Shown: positions 7,982-18,328 of the stretch, piece by piece
Layout: each line of letters opens with the position of its first letter
How positions within the stretch are numbered: the first letter of the stretch is position 1
Source: Alphaproteobacteria bacterium LSUCC0684
GTDB taxonomy: Bacteria; Pseudomonadota; Alphaproteobacteria; Puniceispirillales; UBA1172
Length of the DNA: 64,000 bases
Assembly: GCA_041228335.1 (NCBI GenBank)
Contig: CP166130.1
Span: 1,512,638 to 1,576,637, forward strand
Direction of reading: 5' to 3'
Notes under the pieces: generated by a model
What the model was told of the DNA's origin: nothing
The model's input: the letters and a program-made list of their open reading frames with translations, nothing else
Databases searched by the model: none
Translations under genes and position numbers: made by a program

Positions 7982-9004
7982 ATGACCGACATTCTGAAAC
8001 CGCTGGTCAAACGTCTTGCCGATGGCGAAACCCTTTCAAGGGATGAGGTTGAGACATGTTTTGACATCATCCTTGAGGGAAATGCCTCACCGGCGCAGAT
8101 GGCCGCTTTCATGACCGCGCTCAAGATGCGGGGCGAAACACCGGATGATATCGCCGCCGGGGCCAGCGTGCTGCGCCGCCGCGCGATCACGATTTCCGCC
8201 CCCGATACCGCCATGGATATCGTCGGCACCGGCGGCGACGGTATCGGTACCTGGAATATTTCCACCGCCGCCGCCTTTGTGCTGGCCGGATGCGGGGTGC
8301 CGGTCGCCAAACATGGCAACCGCGCGGTTTCCTCCAAGAGCGGGGCGGCTGATGTTCTCCTGTCGCTCGGCATCAATCTTGACTGCGACATGGCGCTTGT
8401 CCAGAAAGCGCTGGATACGGCAAAGGTAGCTTTTCTGATGGCGCCGCGCCACCACAGCGCCATGCGGCATGTCGGCCCGATCCGGGCGGAACTCGGCTAC
8501 CGGACGATCTTCAACATGCTCGGGCCGCTTTCCAACCCGGCGCTGGTGCGGCGGATTCTGGTCGGGGTGTTTGACCGCAAATGGATACGTCCCTTTGCCG
8601 AAGCTCTCGCCAATCTCGGCACCACCCATGCGCTGGTGGTCCATGGCTCGGACGGGCTGGATGAAGTCACCACCACCGGCCCCACCCATGCCGCCCTGCT
8701 CAAGGATGGGGCCATTGAGGAGATGACGATCTCCCCCGAGGATATCGGGATTGCCGATGCAGATCCGGCGGCGCTGATCGGCGGCACGCCAGATGAAAAC
8801 GCCGCCGCCCTGCGCCAGGTGCTGGAGAATAAAGGCGGGGCGTATCAGGATATCGTGATCCTCAATGCGGCGGCGGCGCTCATGGGCGGGGGCCATGCCG
8901 CAAGCCTCAGGGAAGGCGCGGAACGCGCCCGGGCTGCGATCAGCGACGGCCATGCCCTTGCCGCGCTGGACGCGCTGGTGGCCATTACCAACGGGGAGGC
9001 GTGA
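7982..9004 (+). CDS. trpD: Anthranilate phosphoribosyltransferase
   Basis: Transfers phosphoribosyl from PRPP to anthranilate, the second step of tryptophan synthesis. The 340-residue protein has the PRPP-binding [17 protein letters not shown] near residue 80, [17 protein letters not shown] near 106, and [20 protein letters not shown] followed by [14 protein letters not shown], all diagnostic. The start at 7982 follows a weak AGGA site. The 123-base gap after trpG contains a good promoter; trpC starts just after the trpD stop. Confidence 0.96.
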   Translation: MTDILKPLVKRLADGETLSRDEVETCFDIILEGNASPAQMAAFMTALKMRGETPDDIAAGASVLRRRAITISAPDTAMDIVGTGGDGIGTWNISTAAAFVLAGCGVPVAKHGNRAVSSKSGAADVLLSLGINLDCDMALVQKALDTAKVAFLMAPRHHSAMRHVGPIRAELGYRTIFNMLGPLSNPALVRRILVGVFDRKWIRPFAEALANLGTTHALVVHGSDGLDEVTTTGPTHAALLKDGAIEEMTISPEDIGIADADPAALIGGTPDENAAALRQVLENKGGAYQDIVILNAAAALMGGGHAASLREGAERARAAISDGHALAALDALVAITNGEA

Positions 9005-9006
9005 TC

Positions 9007-9822
9007 ATGGCAGATGTGCTGGCGACGATCATCTCGACCAAGGAAGATGAAGTCGCGTCCCTCAAGGCGAGCGCGGTGGCGGCGGACCTCAACGCCATGG
9101 CGAGGGATCAATCCCCGCCACGCGGGTTCATCACGGCGCTGCGCAACGCCTCGGATCAGGGCTACGGGCTGATTGCCGAAGTCAAGAAAGCCTCACCTTC
9201 CAAAGGCGTGATCCGGGAAGATTTCGACCCGCCGTCACTTGCCCGGGCCTATGAAAACGGCGGCGCAACCTGCCTTTCCGTGCTGACCGACCGAAAATAT
9301 TTTCAAGGTGACATGGACTTTATGGTGGCGGCAAGAACGGCGACGAAACTGCCTGTCCTGCGCAAGGATTTCATGATCGATCCTGTCCAGGTGACCGAAG
9401 CCCGCGCCCATGGGGCCGATGCCATCCTGATCATCATGGCCGCCGTTTCCGATACGCTGGCGCGTGAGCTTGAAGATGCCGCCATGTCGCTCGGCATGGA
9501 TGTGCTGGTTGAAATTCACGACCGCGACGAGCTTGAGCGGGCGCGGGGCCTTGCCTCTCCCCTCCTTGGCGTGAACAACCGCAACCTCAGGACAATGGCA
9601 ACCGACCTTGCCACCGGGGAAGACATGCTGCGGGCTTTCCCTGAGGACCGGATCGCGGTGGCGGAAAGCGGGCTCAATTCACCGGCTGATCTGGCGCGCA
9701 TGGCCGGGGCCGGGGCGCGATGCTTCCTGATCGGCGAGTCGCTGATGCGCGCGGAGGATGTCGAGGCCGCAACCCGCGCCATCCTGGCCAACCCCATCCC
9801 TGCAGAAAGGCCATGCGCATGA
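9007..9822 (+). CDS. trpC: Indole-3-glycerol phosphate synthase
   Basis: A TIM-barrel enzyme that closes the indole ring from carboxyphenylamino-deoxyribulose phosphate; 271 residues. Motifs are [15 protein letters not shown] near residue 58, [12 protein letters not shown] near 92, [13 protein letters not shown] (catalytic Lys), [13 protein letters not shown] and [14 protein letters not shown], then [14 protein letters not shown]. The ATG at 9007 has GGGAGG eight bases before it; a GTG at 9001 is too close to that site. It is monofunctional (no PRAI domain). The stop overlaps the moaC start as ATGA, showing coupling. Confidence 0.96.
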   Translation: MADVLATIISTKEDEVASLKASAVAADLNAMARDQSPPRGFITALRNASDQGYGLIAEVKKASPSKGVIREDFDPPSLARAYENGGATCLSVLTDRKYFQGDMDFMVAARTATKLPVLRKDFMIDPVQVTEARAHGADAILIIMAAVSDTLARELEDAAMSLGMDVLVEIHDRDELERARGLASPLLGVNNRNLRTMATDLATGEDMLRAFPEDRIAVAESGLNSPADLARMAGAGARCFLIGESLMRAEDVEAATRAILANPIPAERPCA

Positions 9823-10295
9823 CCGGATTGACCCATTTCAACGCCGATGGTGACCCGCATATGGTGGATGTCTCCGAAAAAGACGTCACCAGCCGCCGGG
9901 CCGTTGCCAGCGGCGCCATCACGATGCTGCCCGAAACGCTCACCCTGATCCGGAATCGCGGGCACAAGAAAGGGGACGTGATCCAGATCGCCCAGCTTGC
10001 CGGCATCATGGGGGCGAAGAAAACCCATGACCTGATCCCGCTCTGCCATCCGATCGGACTCACCCATGTATCAGTGGATATCACCCTTGCCGAGGACGGG
10101 CTTGAGATCACCGCCGAATGTCGCGTCAGCGGCCAGACCGGGGTTGAGATGGAAGCGCTCACGGCGGTTTCGGTGGCCGCCCTCACCGTCTATGACATGT
10201 GCAAGGCCGTCGACCGGGGGATGGTGATCCGTGATATCCGGCTCAGGCACAAATCCGGCGGCAAATCCGGGGATTTCAACGTCGATGACCGCTAG
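9819..10295 (+). CDS. moaC: Cyclic pyranopterin monophosphate synthase MoaC
   Basis: Second step of molybdenum cofactor synthesis: converts the cyclo-dihydro-GTP made by MoaA into cyclic pyranopterin monophosphate. The 158-residue protein carries [66 protein letters not shown] (split here between the ME and DMCKA motifs) and the C-terminal [12 protein letters not shown]. The ATG at 9819 has GAAAGG at a normal distance; one at 9813 is too close. moaA is not nearby. It overlaps trpC upstream and moeA downstream. Confidence 0.95.
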   Translation: MTGLTHFNADGDPHMVDVSEKDVTSRRAVASGAITMLPETLTLIRNRGHKKGDVIQIAQLAGIMGAKKTHDLIPLCHPIGLTHVSVDITLAEDGLEITAECRVSGQTGVEMEALTAVSVAALTVYDMCKAVDRGMVIRDIRLRHKSGGKSGDFNVDDR

Positions 10296-11514
10296 ACCGC
10301 CGCTGCTCCCGGTAACCGAGGCGATTGCCAGGATTGCGGGCGCCGTTCCCTCCATGCCAGGCGAAACCGTGGCGATTGCCGGGCTCCATGGCCGCTGTCT
10401 TGCCACCCCCCTGCCCGCACGGGTAAGTCACCCCCCGGCGGATGTCTCAGCCATGGATGGATACGCGGCCCGGGCCGATGATCTCGGGGGCCTGCCCGCC
10501 CGGCTGCGCCTGATCGGAGAAAGTGCCGCCGGGCATCCTTTTGCTGGTACGATCGGCGCCGGGGAATGCGTGCGGATTTTCACGGGCGCGCATTGCCCTC
10601 AGGGCAGTGACACGATCATCCTGCAGGAAGACACCGAGGCCGAGGGAGAGACCATCACCATCCGCGAAGCCCCGGCGAAGGGAAGATTTATCCGAAAGAC
10701 CGGAAATGATTTTACAAGCGGGGATATCCTTTTTGAAAAAGGCCAGCTGATCACGGCCCGGAACGTGGCGCTGATCGGTGCGGCGGGATATGGCAGCGCG
10801 GAGGTACGAAAACGCCCCCGTATCGCCATCCTCAGCACCGGGGATGAACTGGTGGAACCCGGGATAATACCGAAAGACAGCCAGATCGTCTCAAGCAACG
10901 GGATATTTCTTGAAAACCTGATCCGCGTGCTGGGGGGCGAGCCGCTGCCGTCCCGGATTGTCCGGGATGACCCTGATGCGCTTGAAGATGCCCTCAAGGA
11001 GGCATCGGCGGCTGACCTGATCGTCACCAGCGGCGGCGCCTCGGTGGGCAAGCATGACGGTATCGCCAACCGGATGCAGACCGATCGTGACCTTGATTTC
11101 TGGCGCATCGCCATGCGCCCGGGAAAGCCGCTTCTGTTCGGCACCATCGGGGACGGCGCGAAAAAGACGCCCCTTATCGGCCTGCCCGGCAACCCCGTTT
11201 CCACCGGCGTCTGCGGCATGATCTTCGTGGCCGCCGCCCTCAACGCCATGCTCGGACGTGATCCCATGCCGAAATACCAGCACGCCGTCCTTGATCACGA
11301 CCTTCCGGCAGGCGATGAGAGGCAGGATTTTCTCCGCGCCCGAATCCGTCACGATGACCATGGCCGGAACCATGCCGAAGCCTTCTTGAAACAGGATTCC
11401 GGCATGCTCGCCGTCTTTGCCCGCGCCGATGCCCTCATCATGCGGCCGATCCATGCCCCCGCCGCGCCGCGGGGCAGCATCGTACCTATCCTGCCGGTAC
11501 CGGCGGGAATCTGA
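10285..11514 (+). CDS. moeA: Molybdopterin molybdenumtransferase MoeA
   Basis: Inserts molybdate into adenylylated molybdopterin, the last step of Mo cofactor synthesis. The 409-residue protein has the [16 protein letters not shown] motif near residue 50, the [23 protein letters not shown] segment (in two recognisable parts) near 150, [12 protein letters not shown] near 195, and the MPT-binding [12 protein letters not shown] and [16 protein letters not shown]. The chosen start ([14 protein letters not shown]) overlaps the moaC stop by 11 bases. It is the last gene of the trpD-trpC-moaC-moeA run; lexA follows after 188 bases with its own promoter. Confidence 0.95.
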   Translation: MTARPPLLPVTEAIARIAGAVPSMPGETVAIAGLHGRCLATPLPARVSHPPADVSAMDGYAARADDLGGLPARLRLIGESAAGHPFAGTIGAGECVRIFTGAHCPQGSDTIILQEDTEAEGETITIREAPAKGRFIRKTGNDFTSGDILFEKGQLITARNVALIGAAGYGSAEVRKRPRIAILSTGDELVEPGIIPKDSQIVSSNGIFLENLIRVLGGEPLPSRIVRDDPDALEDALKEASAADLIVTSGGASVGKHDGIANRMQTDRDLDFWRIAMRPGKPLLFGTIGDGAKKTPLIGLPGNPVSTGVCGMIFVAAALNAMLGRDPMPKYQHAVLDHDLPAGDERQDFLRARIRHDDHGRNHAEAFLKQDSGMLAVFARADALIMRPIHAPAAPRGSIVPILPVPAGI

Positions 11515-11551
11515 CGCCCATCACTTTTTCGTGAAACCCTCACCCCGGGTC

Positions 11552-11580
11552 TTGCCTTCTGGCGAGAATAAAGGTAGAAC
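11552..11580 (+). promoter_or_regulatory. Predicted lexA promoter with overlapping LexA operator
   Basis: TTGCCT (11552-11557) and TAGAAC (11575-11580) are 17 bases apart. GAAT-N7-GAAC at 11566-11580, the reverse complement of GTTC-N7-ATTC, differs by one base from the alphaproteobacterial LexA box GTTC-N7-GTTC and covers the -10 region, as expected for autorepression. Confidence 0.6.
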
Positions 11581-11598
11581 AAAACATGATCATGATGT

Positions 11599-11658
11599 GA
11601 AAATCGAGCCGGTTTGAAAATCGAGGGGGTTTTGAAAATCGAAAGGTTTGAAAATCGA
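11599..11658 (+). repeat. Four GAAAATCGA direct repeats in the lexA leader
   Basis: The nine-base word GAAAATCGA occurs at 11599, 11616, 11634 and 11650, a spacing of 17, 18 and 16 bases; two copies extend to GAAAATCGAGGGGGTTTT. They lie between the lexA promoter and its ribosome site. The 11515-11551 segment downstream of moeA shows only a weak possible hairpin. Confidence 0.85.
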
Positions 11659-11702
11659 GGGGGTTTTCCATCAGGCCACCGCAGATATACCGGGAGAGGG
11701 CC

Positions 11703-12368
11703 ATGCTGACCCAGAAGCAGAAGACCATGCTGACCGTGCTGATCGAGCATTTCAGCACCCATGATGTTCCGCCAAGTTTCGAGGAGCTTTGCGAGCTGCT
11801 TGATCTCAAGAGCAAATCCGGGATCCACCGTCTTCTCACCGGGCTGGAGGAACGTGGCTATATCCGCCGCCTGCCCAATCGCGCCCGCGCCATCGAAGTG
11901 CTGAAATACCCCGATGGCTCGGCAATACCTGCCGCGTTGCATGCGTCTTCGCCGGTGCCGCCCGTTACCGAGGAGAGGCCCGATGCGGGCAGGGATATCC
12001 CGCTTCTCGGCAAGATCGCCGCGGGCACCCCGATCGCCGCCATCAGTGATCCGACCGAGCATATCTCCATCCCTTCTTCCATCCACGGAAACGGGGAATA
12101 CTATGCGCTTGAAGTCGAAGGCGATTCCATGATCGAGGCCGGGATTCTCGATGGTGACGTGGTTATTATCGAACGCCGGGACATGGCCCAGAGCGGTGAT
12201 ATCGTCGTCGCGCTGATCGATCAGGAGGAAGCCACGCTCAAGCGCCTCCGCCGCAAAGGTGAAAGCATCGCCCTTGAAGCCGCCAATCCCGCCTATGAAA
12301 CCCGGATCTTCGGGCCTGACCGGGTGCGTATTCAGGGCCGGCTTGCCGGGCTCATCCGCCGGTATTGA
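11703..12368 (+). CDS. lexA: LexA repressor
   Basis: SOS-response transcriptional repressor and self-cleaving protease, 221 residues. The winged-helix N-terminus has [20 protein letters not shown] and [21 protein letters not shown]. The cleavage site Ala-Gly lies in [10 protein letters not shown] near residue 103; the catalytic Ser is in [11 protein letters not shown] near 142 and the Lys in EATLKRLRR near 180. The start is preceded by GGGAGAGGG. Promoter and operator are recognisable upstream. Its 3' end overlaps the convergent comEC gene by 17 bases. Active DNA repair regulation by SOS is therefore likely. Confidence 0.96.
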   Translation: MLTQKQKTMLTVLIEHFSTHDVPPSFEELCELLDLKSKSGIHRLLTGLEERGYIRRLPNRARAIEVLKYPDGSAIPAALHASSPVPPVTEERPDAGRDIPLLGKIAAGTPIAAISDPTEHISIPSSIHGNGEYYALEVEGDSMIEAGILDGDVVIIERRDMAQSGDIVVALIDQEEATLKRLRRKGESIALEAANPAYETRIFGPDRVRIQGRLAGLIRRY

Positions 12369-14400
12369 CCTTGCGGACAATCAGCCCGTTCTGTTCAATC
12401 CGGATAAGGATGCCGCCATCGCGCTCAAGCTCCGTCGGGGTGACGATGATCCGGGCATGATCACAGCTGCCCCTTTCTGCCCGCACATGTGAGATAACAA
12501 TATCCGCCGCATCGCAGGCTTCGGCAAAACCCTGCTGACGCCAGATGACCGCTGTTGTCGTGTCATGGCTTGTCGGGATCAGGCAATAGCCGAACTGGCA
12601 GGTCGATTGATCACTTTCCGGTGCATATTGCGCTTCGGCCAGGGGGAAGGGACGCAGCATCACGCTTTGGGCAAAGCGGCCCATGGATTTGCGGCTGGTG
12701 AGCGCCGATCTCGCCTCCGTCATGACGATCGCATGGGGCCGCCCGTAAATGGAGGTAAAGGCGATATCCGGCGCCGGCGTGAAGACCCAGATGACAAAGG
12801 TCAAGACAAGGGCTGGCAACGCCACCAGCCGTTCTGATACGGTTCCGGCAATGAGAGCAACCATCGAAAAAGTGTAGAGAACAAGAACAAGCCCGGTTGC
12901 CGGGGTCACCGACAGACGTGAATACGGCAGGCCTTCGGCGTATTGAGCTGTATGGACGAGCGCGCGGATGCCGAGGCCCATGACCTCGAGCGGAAGAGCA
13001 TCAAGCCCAAGAGGCGCGAGCAGAAGCGCAGCCGCCCCCGCCGGCATGATGATGAACGCCATCAGCGGCATGCCAAGAATATTCCCCAAAAGAGACCAGG
13101 CTGTTGTCACCCCGAAATGATGCAGCACAAACGGCGCTGACGCCAGCGAGGCAAGCAGCGATGCCATCATCACGCCGCCGATATAGAAGAGCGGCTTCGT
13201 TACCACGCGAAGCAGGCCGGGCTCCGGGCGCCCAATCGAATAGCGATGCAGATGCGTCCACCCGCCCACCAGCGCGAACACCGCCGCAAACGACATCTGA
13301 AATGCGGGCTCATAGAGGCTTGCCGGATCCACCGCAAGGATGAGCATGGCCACAAGGGCGACATGATGAAGGGTGACGCTGCGGCGATTGATCAGGAGGG
13401 CGAAGATCATCATCGCCATCATCCCGAAGGCTCGCACGGCGCTGACCGGTGCCCCGGCCATCAGCAGATAGATCGCCCCGAAAGGCAGGGCGGTGACCGC
13501 GGCGATCTTGAGGCTGGGAAAGCGGCTGGACCAGACCGGCATGAGCGCCAGACCTGCCCGCACCGCCACCAGCACCCCGCCACAGAACAGCACCATGTGA
13601 AGACCTGAAATTGCCAGAAGATGCGACAGGCCCGACGCCCGGAAGGTTTCGCGCAGATCGGGGCTGATCCCGCCGCGAAGCCCCACCAGCAATGCCGAGG
13701 CAACCCCTGCTTCGGCCGGGTCCATCACGGCGTTGAGTCGCTCCTGAAAGGCGTGCCGGAGGCGCGGGAAAAGCGCTGACCCTTTTTGTTCGCGGCGGTC
13801 AATTTCCTGAACAAATCCGGTCCCGACATATCCTTGCGCCCGCGCGTGGGCCGTGAAATCAAACCCGCCCGGAAGAAGTTTCGGCAAGAGAGGTTGAAGC
13901 CGCGCCTTGAGCCACAGCCTCGCGCCGGGGGGCAGGCCTGCCAGATCAGCGGGAACGATGAGGCGAAGATCACCCCGGGGCAGATCCGGCGGCATCAGAC
14001 CTGAGGGCCTGAACCGGATGCGTTGCCGGTCACCGCGCAGGACTTCGGCCATGATAACCTCACCTTCAAGGTGATACTCCCCCGGACTGACGGGAGGTAT
14101 TTTCTCCTTCTCTCCATGCAGGCCCGATATCCCGGCACCAAGAAAGACGAAGATCAGGACACGCAGGATGGGCATGAACGCCGCCGCACGAGGCGATATC
14201 GGGCGCAGCATGATCACGAAAATCCCTGCCCCCATCAGAATCAAGGCAAGACTCACGGGGAAAGACAGCCCAGGTTTTGCAAGCAGAATACCCAGGATCA
14301 TGCCCAATGCGCAGGAAATGCTCGCCGGCACAGTTTGTGCGGATGGATTTGCCTTTGATACCATATGCCCGTTCATGCTAAACCAGAAGACATTCAGCAT
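12352..14400 (-). CDS. comEC: ComEC/Rec2-family competence membrane protein
   Basis: Polytopic inner-membrane protein of the ComEC family, the channel moving single-stranded DNA into the cytoplasm during natural transformation. In 682 residues I see an N-terminal hydrophobic pair, an OB-like DUF4131 region (about 85-210, [21 protein letters not shown]), and the multi-span Competence domain from about 235, with [35 protein letters not shown] as its hallmark ([12 protein letters not shown]). The C-terminal 170 residues lack a recognisable HxHxDH metallo-lactamase motif. The start is uncertain: ATGs at 14400 and 14376 are both possible. It diverges from gltX by only 22 bases. No other competence genes are in view. 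Confidence 0.88.
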   Translation of the reverse strand: MLNVFWFSMNGHMVSKANPSAQTVPASISCALGMILGILLAKPGLSFPVSLALILMGAGIFVIMLRPISPRAAAFMPILRVLIFVFLGAGISGLHGEKEKIPPVSPGEYHLEGEVIMAEVLRGDRQRIRFRPSGLMPPDLPRGDLRLIVPADLAGLPPGARLWLKARLQPLLPKLLPGGFDFTAHARAQGYVGTGFVQEIDRREQKGSALFPRLRHAFQERLNAVMDPAEAGVASALLVGLRGGISPDLRETFRASGLSHLLAISGLHMVLFCGGVLVAVRAGLALMPVWSSRFPSLKIAAVTALPFGAIYLLMAGAPVSAVRAFGMMAMMIFALLINRRSVTLHHVALVAMLILAVDPASLYEPAFQMSFAAVFALVGGWTHLHRYSIGRPEPGLLRVVTKPLFYIGGVMMASLLASLASAPFVLHHFGVTTAWSLLGNILGMPLMAFIIMPAGAAALLLAPLGLDALPLEVMGLGIRALVHTAQYAEGLPYSRLSVTPATGLVLVLYTFSMVALIAGTVSERLVALPALVLTFVIWVFTPAPDIAFTSIYGRPHAIVMTEARSALTSRKSMGRFAQSVMLRPFPLAEAQYAPESDQSTCQFGYCLIPTSHDTTTAVIWRQQGFAEACDAADIVISHVRAERGSCDHARIIVTPTELERDGGILIRIEQNGLIVRKVNTGG

Positions 14401-14422
14401 GCCCTAAAAAGGTTAAGATTCC

Positions 14423-15811
14423 ATGAGCGTGATCACGCGTTTTGCCCCATCGCCAACGGGGTATCTGCATATCGGTGGTGCCAGAACGGCACTTTTCAAT
14501 TATCTCTACGCGCGCCATCACGGCGGTGAATACAAACTCAGGATCGAGGATACCGACCGCGAGCGTTCCACCAGCGATGCCGTGGCCGCCATTCATGAGG
14601 GTCTTGCCTGGCTTGGGCTTGAGGGCGATGGCGAGGCGGTCAGCCAGTCCGCGCGCGCTGACCGCCATATCGAGGTTGCCCGGGCTCTTCTTGACGCCGG
14701 CCACGCCTATCGATGTTATCTTACCCAGGATGAACTTGCCGCCATGCGCGAAGAGGCCCGGGCCAGCGGCACCCGTATTATCAGCCCCTGGCGCGACAAA
14801 GACCCGGAAACCGCTCCAGACAGGCCCTTTACGGTGCGCCTGAGGATGCCGCTTGACGGCGCGACCACCATCGCGGATGCCGTGCAGGGCGATGTCACCG
14901 TCAGCAACAACACCCTTGATGATCTGGTGATGCTGCGGGCGGATGGGTCCCCCACCTATATGCTGGCGGTGGTGGTGGATGATCACGATATGGGGGTGAC
15001 CCATGTTATCCGGGGTGATGACCACCTCAACAACGCCTTCCGGCAGCTTAAAATCATCGAGGCCATGGGGTGGGATGTGCCGACCTATGCGCATATTCCG
15101 CTGATCCACGGATCAGACGGGGCGAAGCTTTCCAAGCGGCATGGGGCGCTTTCCGCTACCGCCTACCGGGATATGGGGTTTCTGCCCGAGGCGATGTGCA
15201 ACTACCTCCTGCGGCTTGGCTGGAGCCATGGTGATGAGGAAATCATCTCCCGCGAGCAGGCGATCGCGTGGTTTGATCTCGGAAAAATCGGCCGCGCCGC
15301 CGCCCGCTTCGATATGGACAAACTGACCGCGATCAACGCCCATTATATCAGGGCCCTGCCTCTTTCAAGGCAGATCGAGCTGATCCTCGACGGAAAAGAC
15401 GCGGAACCAGATATCTACCAAAGGCTTTCAGCACTCGCGCCTGCCTTTGCCGAGCGCGCGCAGCTCCTAGGGGATCTGCCTGCCATGGCAGGGTTCGCCA
15501 CCCGCAACGGGGCGCCCGATCTCGAGCCTGAAGCGGCTGCCCTCCTCACCGGGGAGGTCTCTGCCAGACTTCTCGCGCTGGCCGATGCCCTGCCCGATGA
15601 TCTGGGGGATATGGAGGGGTTCAAAACCTGGCTTGGTGACTGGCTGGCCGCCAATGAGATGAAAATGAGGGATATCGGCCCCGGGCTGCGCGCGGCTGTC
15701 ACGGGAATGAAACAAACCCCTGATATCATCCTGATTTCCGTGGTTCTCGGGGCCGAGGAACTCCGCCAGCGTATCCGTGCGATTTGCAAAAGATCGGGAA
15801 ACGAAGTATAG
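14423..15811 (+). CDS. gltX: Glutamate-tRNA ligase
   Basis: Class I aminoacyl-tRNA synthetase charging tRNA-Glu, 462 residues. The HIGH-type signature is FAPSPTGYLHIGGARTALFN at residue 7, and the KMSKS-type loop is GAKLSKRHGALS near residue 235. FNYLYARHHGGEYKLRIEDTD and VIRGDDHLNNAFRQ are also typical. Alphaproteobacteria often have two GltX copies, one being nondiscriminating for Gln; which one this is cannot be told from sequence alone. It is followed 51 bases later by gltA. Confidence 0.95.
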   Translation: MSVITRFAPSPTGYLHIGGARTALFNYLYARHHGGEYKLRIEDTDRERSTSDAVAAIHEGLAWLGLEGDGEAVSQSARADRHIEVARALLDAGHAYRCYLTQDELAAMREEARASGTRIISPWRDKDPETAPDRPFTVRLRMPLDGATTIADAVQGDVTVSNNTLDDLVMLRADGSPTYMLAVVVDDHDMGVTHVIRGDDHLNNAFRQLKIIEAMGWDVPTYAHIPLIHGSDGAKLSKRHGALSATAYRDMGFLPEAMCNYLLRLGWSHGDEEIISREQAIAWFDLGKIGRAAARFDMDKLTAINAHYIRALPLSRQIELILDGKDAEPDIYQRLSALAPAFAERAQLLGDLPAMAGFATRNGAPDLEPEAAALLTGEVSARLLALADALPDDLGDMEGFKTWLGDWLAANEMKMRDIGPGLRAAVTGMKQTPDIILISVVLGAEELRQRIRAICKRSGNEV

Positions 15812-15862
15812 ATTAGGCGCATCTCCAGCTTGCCAAGTAATCTTCAACACCATGGGATTGAC

Positions 15863-17173
15863 ATGACGTCCGACATATCAGCGAAAAACACCGTCACCAT
15901 TACCGATAACCGGACAGGTACATCGGTTGATCTGCCCGTGCTGGATGGTACGATCGGGCCATCGGTGGTGGATATTCGCAGCATCTACGCTGACACCGGG
16001 CTCTTCACCTTTGACCCTGGATTCGGGATGACCGGATCCTGCAAATCCGGGCTGACCTATATCAATGGTGAAGAAGGCCAGCTCATGCATGGGGGATATT
16101 CGATCGACGAGCTGGCGGAGAAGAGCGATTTTCTCGAAGTTGCGTATCTTCTTCTCAGCGGTGAGCTACCGACACGCGAACAGAAGAAAGAATTCGATTA
16201 CGCGATCACGCATCACACCATGGTGCATGAACAGATCATGACCTTCTTCCGCGGATTCCGCCGGGATGCCCATCCCATGGCCATTCTCTGCGGGGTTACA
16301 GGTGCCCTTTCCGCCTTCTATCACGATTCAACCGATATCAACGATCCGTTGCAGCGGATGATTGCTTCCCGCCGGCTGATCGCCAAAATGCCGACACTGG
16401 CGGCAATGGCGTTCAAATATTCCCTTGGCCAGCCGTTCAACTACCCGCGCAACGATCTGAATTACGCCGAAAATTTCCTGCATATGTGCTTTGCCGTCCC
16501 GACCGAGCCATACAAGGTTGATCCGGTGCTGGCTGATGCCATGAACAAGATCCTGATCCTGCACGCGGATCATGAGCAGAACGCTTCAACCTCAACCGTC
16601 CGCCTTGCCGGATCATCCGGGGCCAATCCCTTTGCCTGTATCGCCGCCGGCATTGCCGCGCTCTGGGGACCGGCCCATGGCGGCGCGAATGAGGCGGTGC
16701 TCAACATGCTTGCCGAAATCGGTGACCGCAGCCGCATCCCCGAATATATCAAGAAAGCCCGCGACAAGGATGATCCTTTCCGGCTCTTCGGGTTCGGCCA
16801 CCGGGTCTACAAGAATTTCGACCCCCGCGCCAAGGTGATGCGGGATTCCTGCCATGAGGTTCTGGGCAAGCTCGGTATTACCAATGAGCCGCTGCTCGAC
16901 CTTGCCATGGAGCTGGAGGATATCGCCCTCAAGGATACGTATTTCATCGAGAAGAAACTCTATCCCAATGTTGATTTCTATTCCGGAATCATCCTCAAGG
17001 CGATGGGTTTCCCGACCTCGATGTTCACCGTCCTCTTCGCCGTGGCCCGCACCGTTGGCTGGGTTTCGCAGTGGAAAGAGATGATCGAAGACCCGCTGCA
17101 GCGGATCGGACGCCCTCGCCAGCTTTACACCGGCCCGGCGGAACGCAAATATATCCCCATCGACAAAAGATGA
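15863..17173 (+). CDS. gltA: Citrate synthase (type II)
   Basis: Condenses acetyl-CoA and oxaloacetate at the entry to the TCA cycle, 436 residues. Landmarks are [52 protein letters not shown] (catalytic His near 270), [16 protein letters not shown], and [18 protein letters not shown] (catalytic His) with DVNFY-like [14 protein letters not shown] near 375. Length and motifs fit the hexameric NADH-sensitive class of Gram-negatives. The start at 15863 has GGGAT just upstream; an earlier in-frame ATG at 15830 is less likely. The stop abuts the stop of convergent lpxB with no base between. Confidence 0.96.
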   Translation: MTSDISAKNTVTITDNRTGTSVDLPVLDGTIGPSVVDIRSIYADTGLFTFDPGFGMTGSCKSGLTYINGEEGQLMHGGYSIDELAEKSDFLEVAYLLLSGELPTREQKKEFDYAITHHTMVHEQIMTFFRGFRRDAHPMAILCGVTGALSAFYHDSTDINDPLQRMIASRRLIAKMPTLAAMAFKYSLGQPFNYPRNDLNYAENFLHMCFAVPTEPYKVDPVLADAMNKILILHADHEQNASTSTVRLAGSSGANPFACIAAGIAALWGPAHGGANEAVLNMLAEIGDRSRIPEYIKKARDKDDPFRLFGFGHRVYKNFDPRAKVMRDSCHEVLGKLGITNEPLLDLAMELEDIALKDTYFIEKKLYPNVDFYSGIILKAMGFPTSMFTVLFAVARTVGWVSQWKEMIEDPLQRIGRPRQLYTGPAERKYIPIDKR

Positions 17174-18328
17174 TCAGCGGCCGAGCGCCGCGGCAAGCGC
17201 CAATGCGGCGGTAATCCCGAACCCTTCCGGACCTGCCTTGATCTCCGACATCAGGCGGCGGGATAACATTTCGGCATCAGACCTTGTATCTGCCCCGCCC
17301 AGCCCCTTGAGGGCCGCCGCCGCCATCGACGCCGGGTCAAACTCCCTGCCTAGGTAGAGCGGATAGACGTCCTGCCCCAGGATCGCATTGGGAAGGACGA
17401 TCCTGTCGCGCCGGACAAACAGCGGCTGAAGCAGATGGGCGAGCGCATCACCGCGGTAATAGACGGCACCGGGAAGCCCGGCAAGGGCAGCTTCAAGCGT
17501 CACCGTGCCCGAACACATGAGCCCGAAATCCGCGGCGGCAAGCGCGAGGGGCAACTGTTTGCCCGGGATGACCTGAACACCCGGATGCCCCCGGGCCATC
17601 TCCTCAATCCGCGGAAGGACCGATGCCGCCGCCGGCACAAGGACCTGGCACCGGGGCAGATCGGCATGCAAGCGTTCACCTGCCGCGAGCATATCAGGAA
17701 GAAGCGCCTCAATCTCCTTCTGCCGGCTCCCGGGCAGGAGAAGCAGAAGCGGGGTTTGAGATTCAATCCCGAGTTCGGCCCGCGCCGAATTGCGATCCGG
17801 CAGGACCCGATCAGCCGCCGGATGCCCGACGCAAGTGACGCGGAGGCCATGATCGGCAAAATACGGCATCTCAAACGGAAAGAGACATAAAAGCTGATCA
17901 ACCGATCTTGCGACCGTGGCCGCACGCCACCCCCCCCAGGCCCAGACCGTCGGCGCCACCAGATGAACAACCGGCGCAGACCAACCCAAGGCCGCCATTC
18001 TTTTGCGGAGCCGGCGGGCAAAGCGAAGAGAAAAGCCCTTATTGTCGATGGTGAGGACAAGATCAGGACGTTCAGCAAGGATCAGATCAATAAGACGGTC
18101 GGCAAGCCGCGACAGGCGCGGCAGGGATTTCACCGCCTCCCCAAGCCCCATGACGGTCAGCTCATCCATGGGATAGAGGCTGTCAAAGCCTTTCGCCATC
18201 ATGGCCGCGCCGCCAATCCCCCAGGCACGCACCGGAAGATCAATCGCATCAACCCCGTCGAGGATCGCCGCCCCCAGCTGGTCGCCGGAGCTTTCCCCCG
18301 CCAGTATGAAAACCGATACATCCTTCAT
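17174..18328 (-). CDS. lpxB: Lipid-A-disaccharide synthase
   Basis: Peripheral inner-membrane GT19 glycosyltransferase joining UDP-2,3-diacylglucosamine and lipid X into the lipid A disaccharide. The 384-residue protein shows ILAGESSGDQLGA at residue 8, the GIGGAAMMAKGFDSLYPMDELTVMG region near 38, and VWAWGGWRAATVARSVDQLLCLFPFE (in parts) near 130, then LLLPGSRQKEIEALLP and SGTVTLEAALAGLPGAVYYR. Its start overlaps the lpxI stop by four bases. It closes the lipid A cluster that begins upstream with skp-lpxD. Confidence 0.96.
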   Translation of the reverse strand: MKDVSVFILAGESSGDQLGAAILDGVDAIDLPVRAWGIGGAAMMAKGFDSLYPMDELTVMGLGEAVKSLPRLSRLADRLIDLILAERPDLVLTIDNKGFSLRFARRLRKRMAALGWSAPVVHLVAPTVWAWGGWRAATVARSVDQLLCLFPFEMPYFADHGLRVTCVGHPAADRVLPDRNSARAELGIESQTPLLLLLPGSRQKEIEALLPDMLAAGERLHADLPRCQVLVPAAASVLPRIEEMARGHPGVQVIPGKQLPLALAAADFGLMCSGTVTLEAALAGLPGAVYYRGDALAHLLQPLFVRRDRIVLPNAILGQDVYPLYLGREFDPASMAAAALKGLGGADTRSDAEMLSRRLMSEIKAGPEGFGITAALALAAALGR

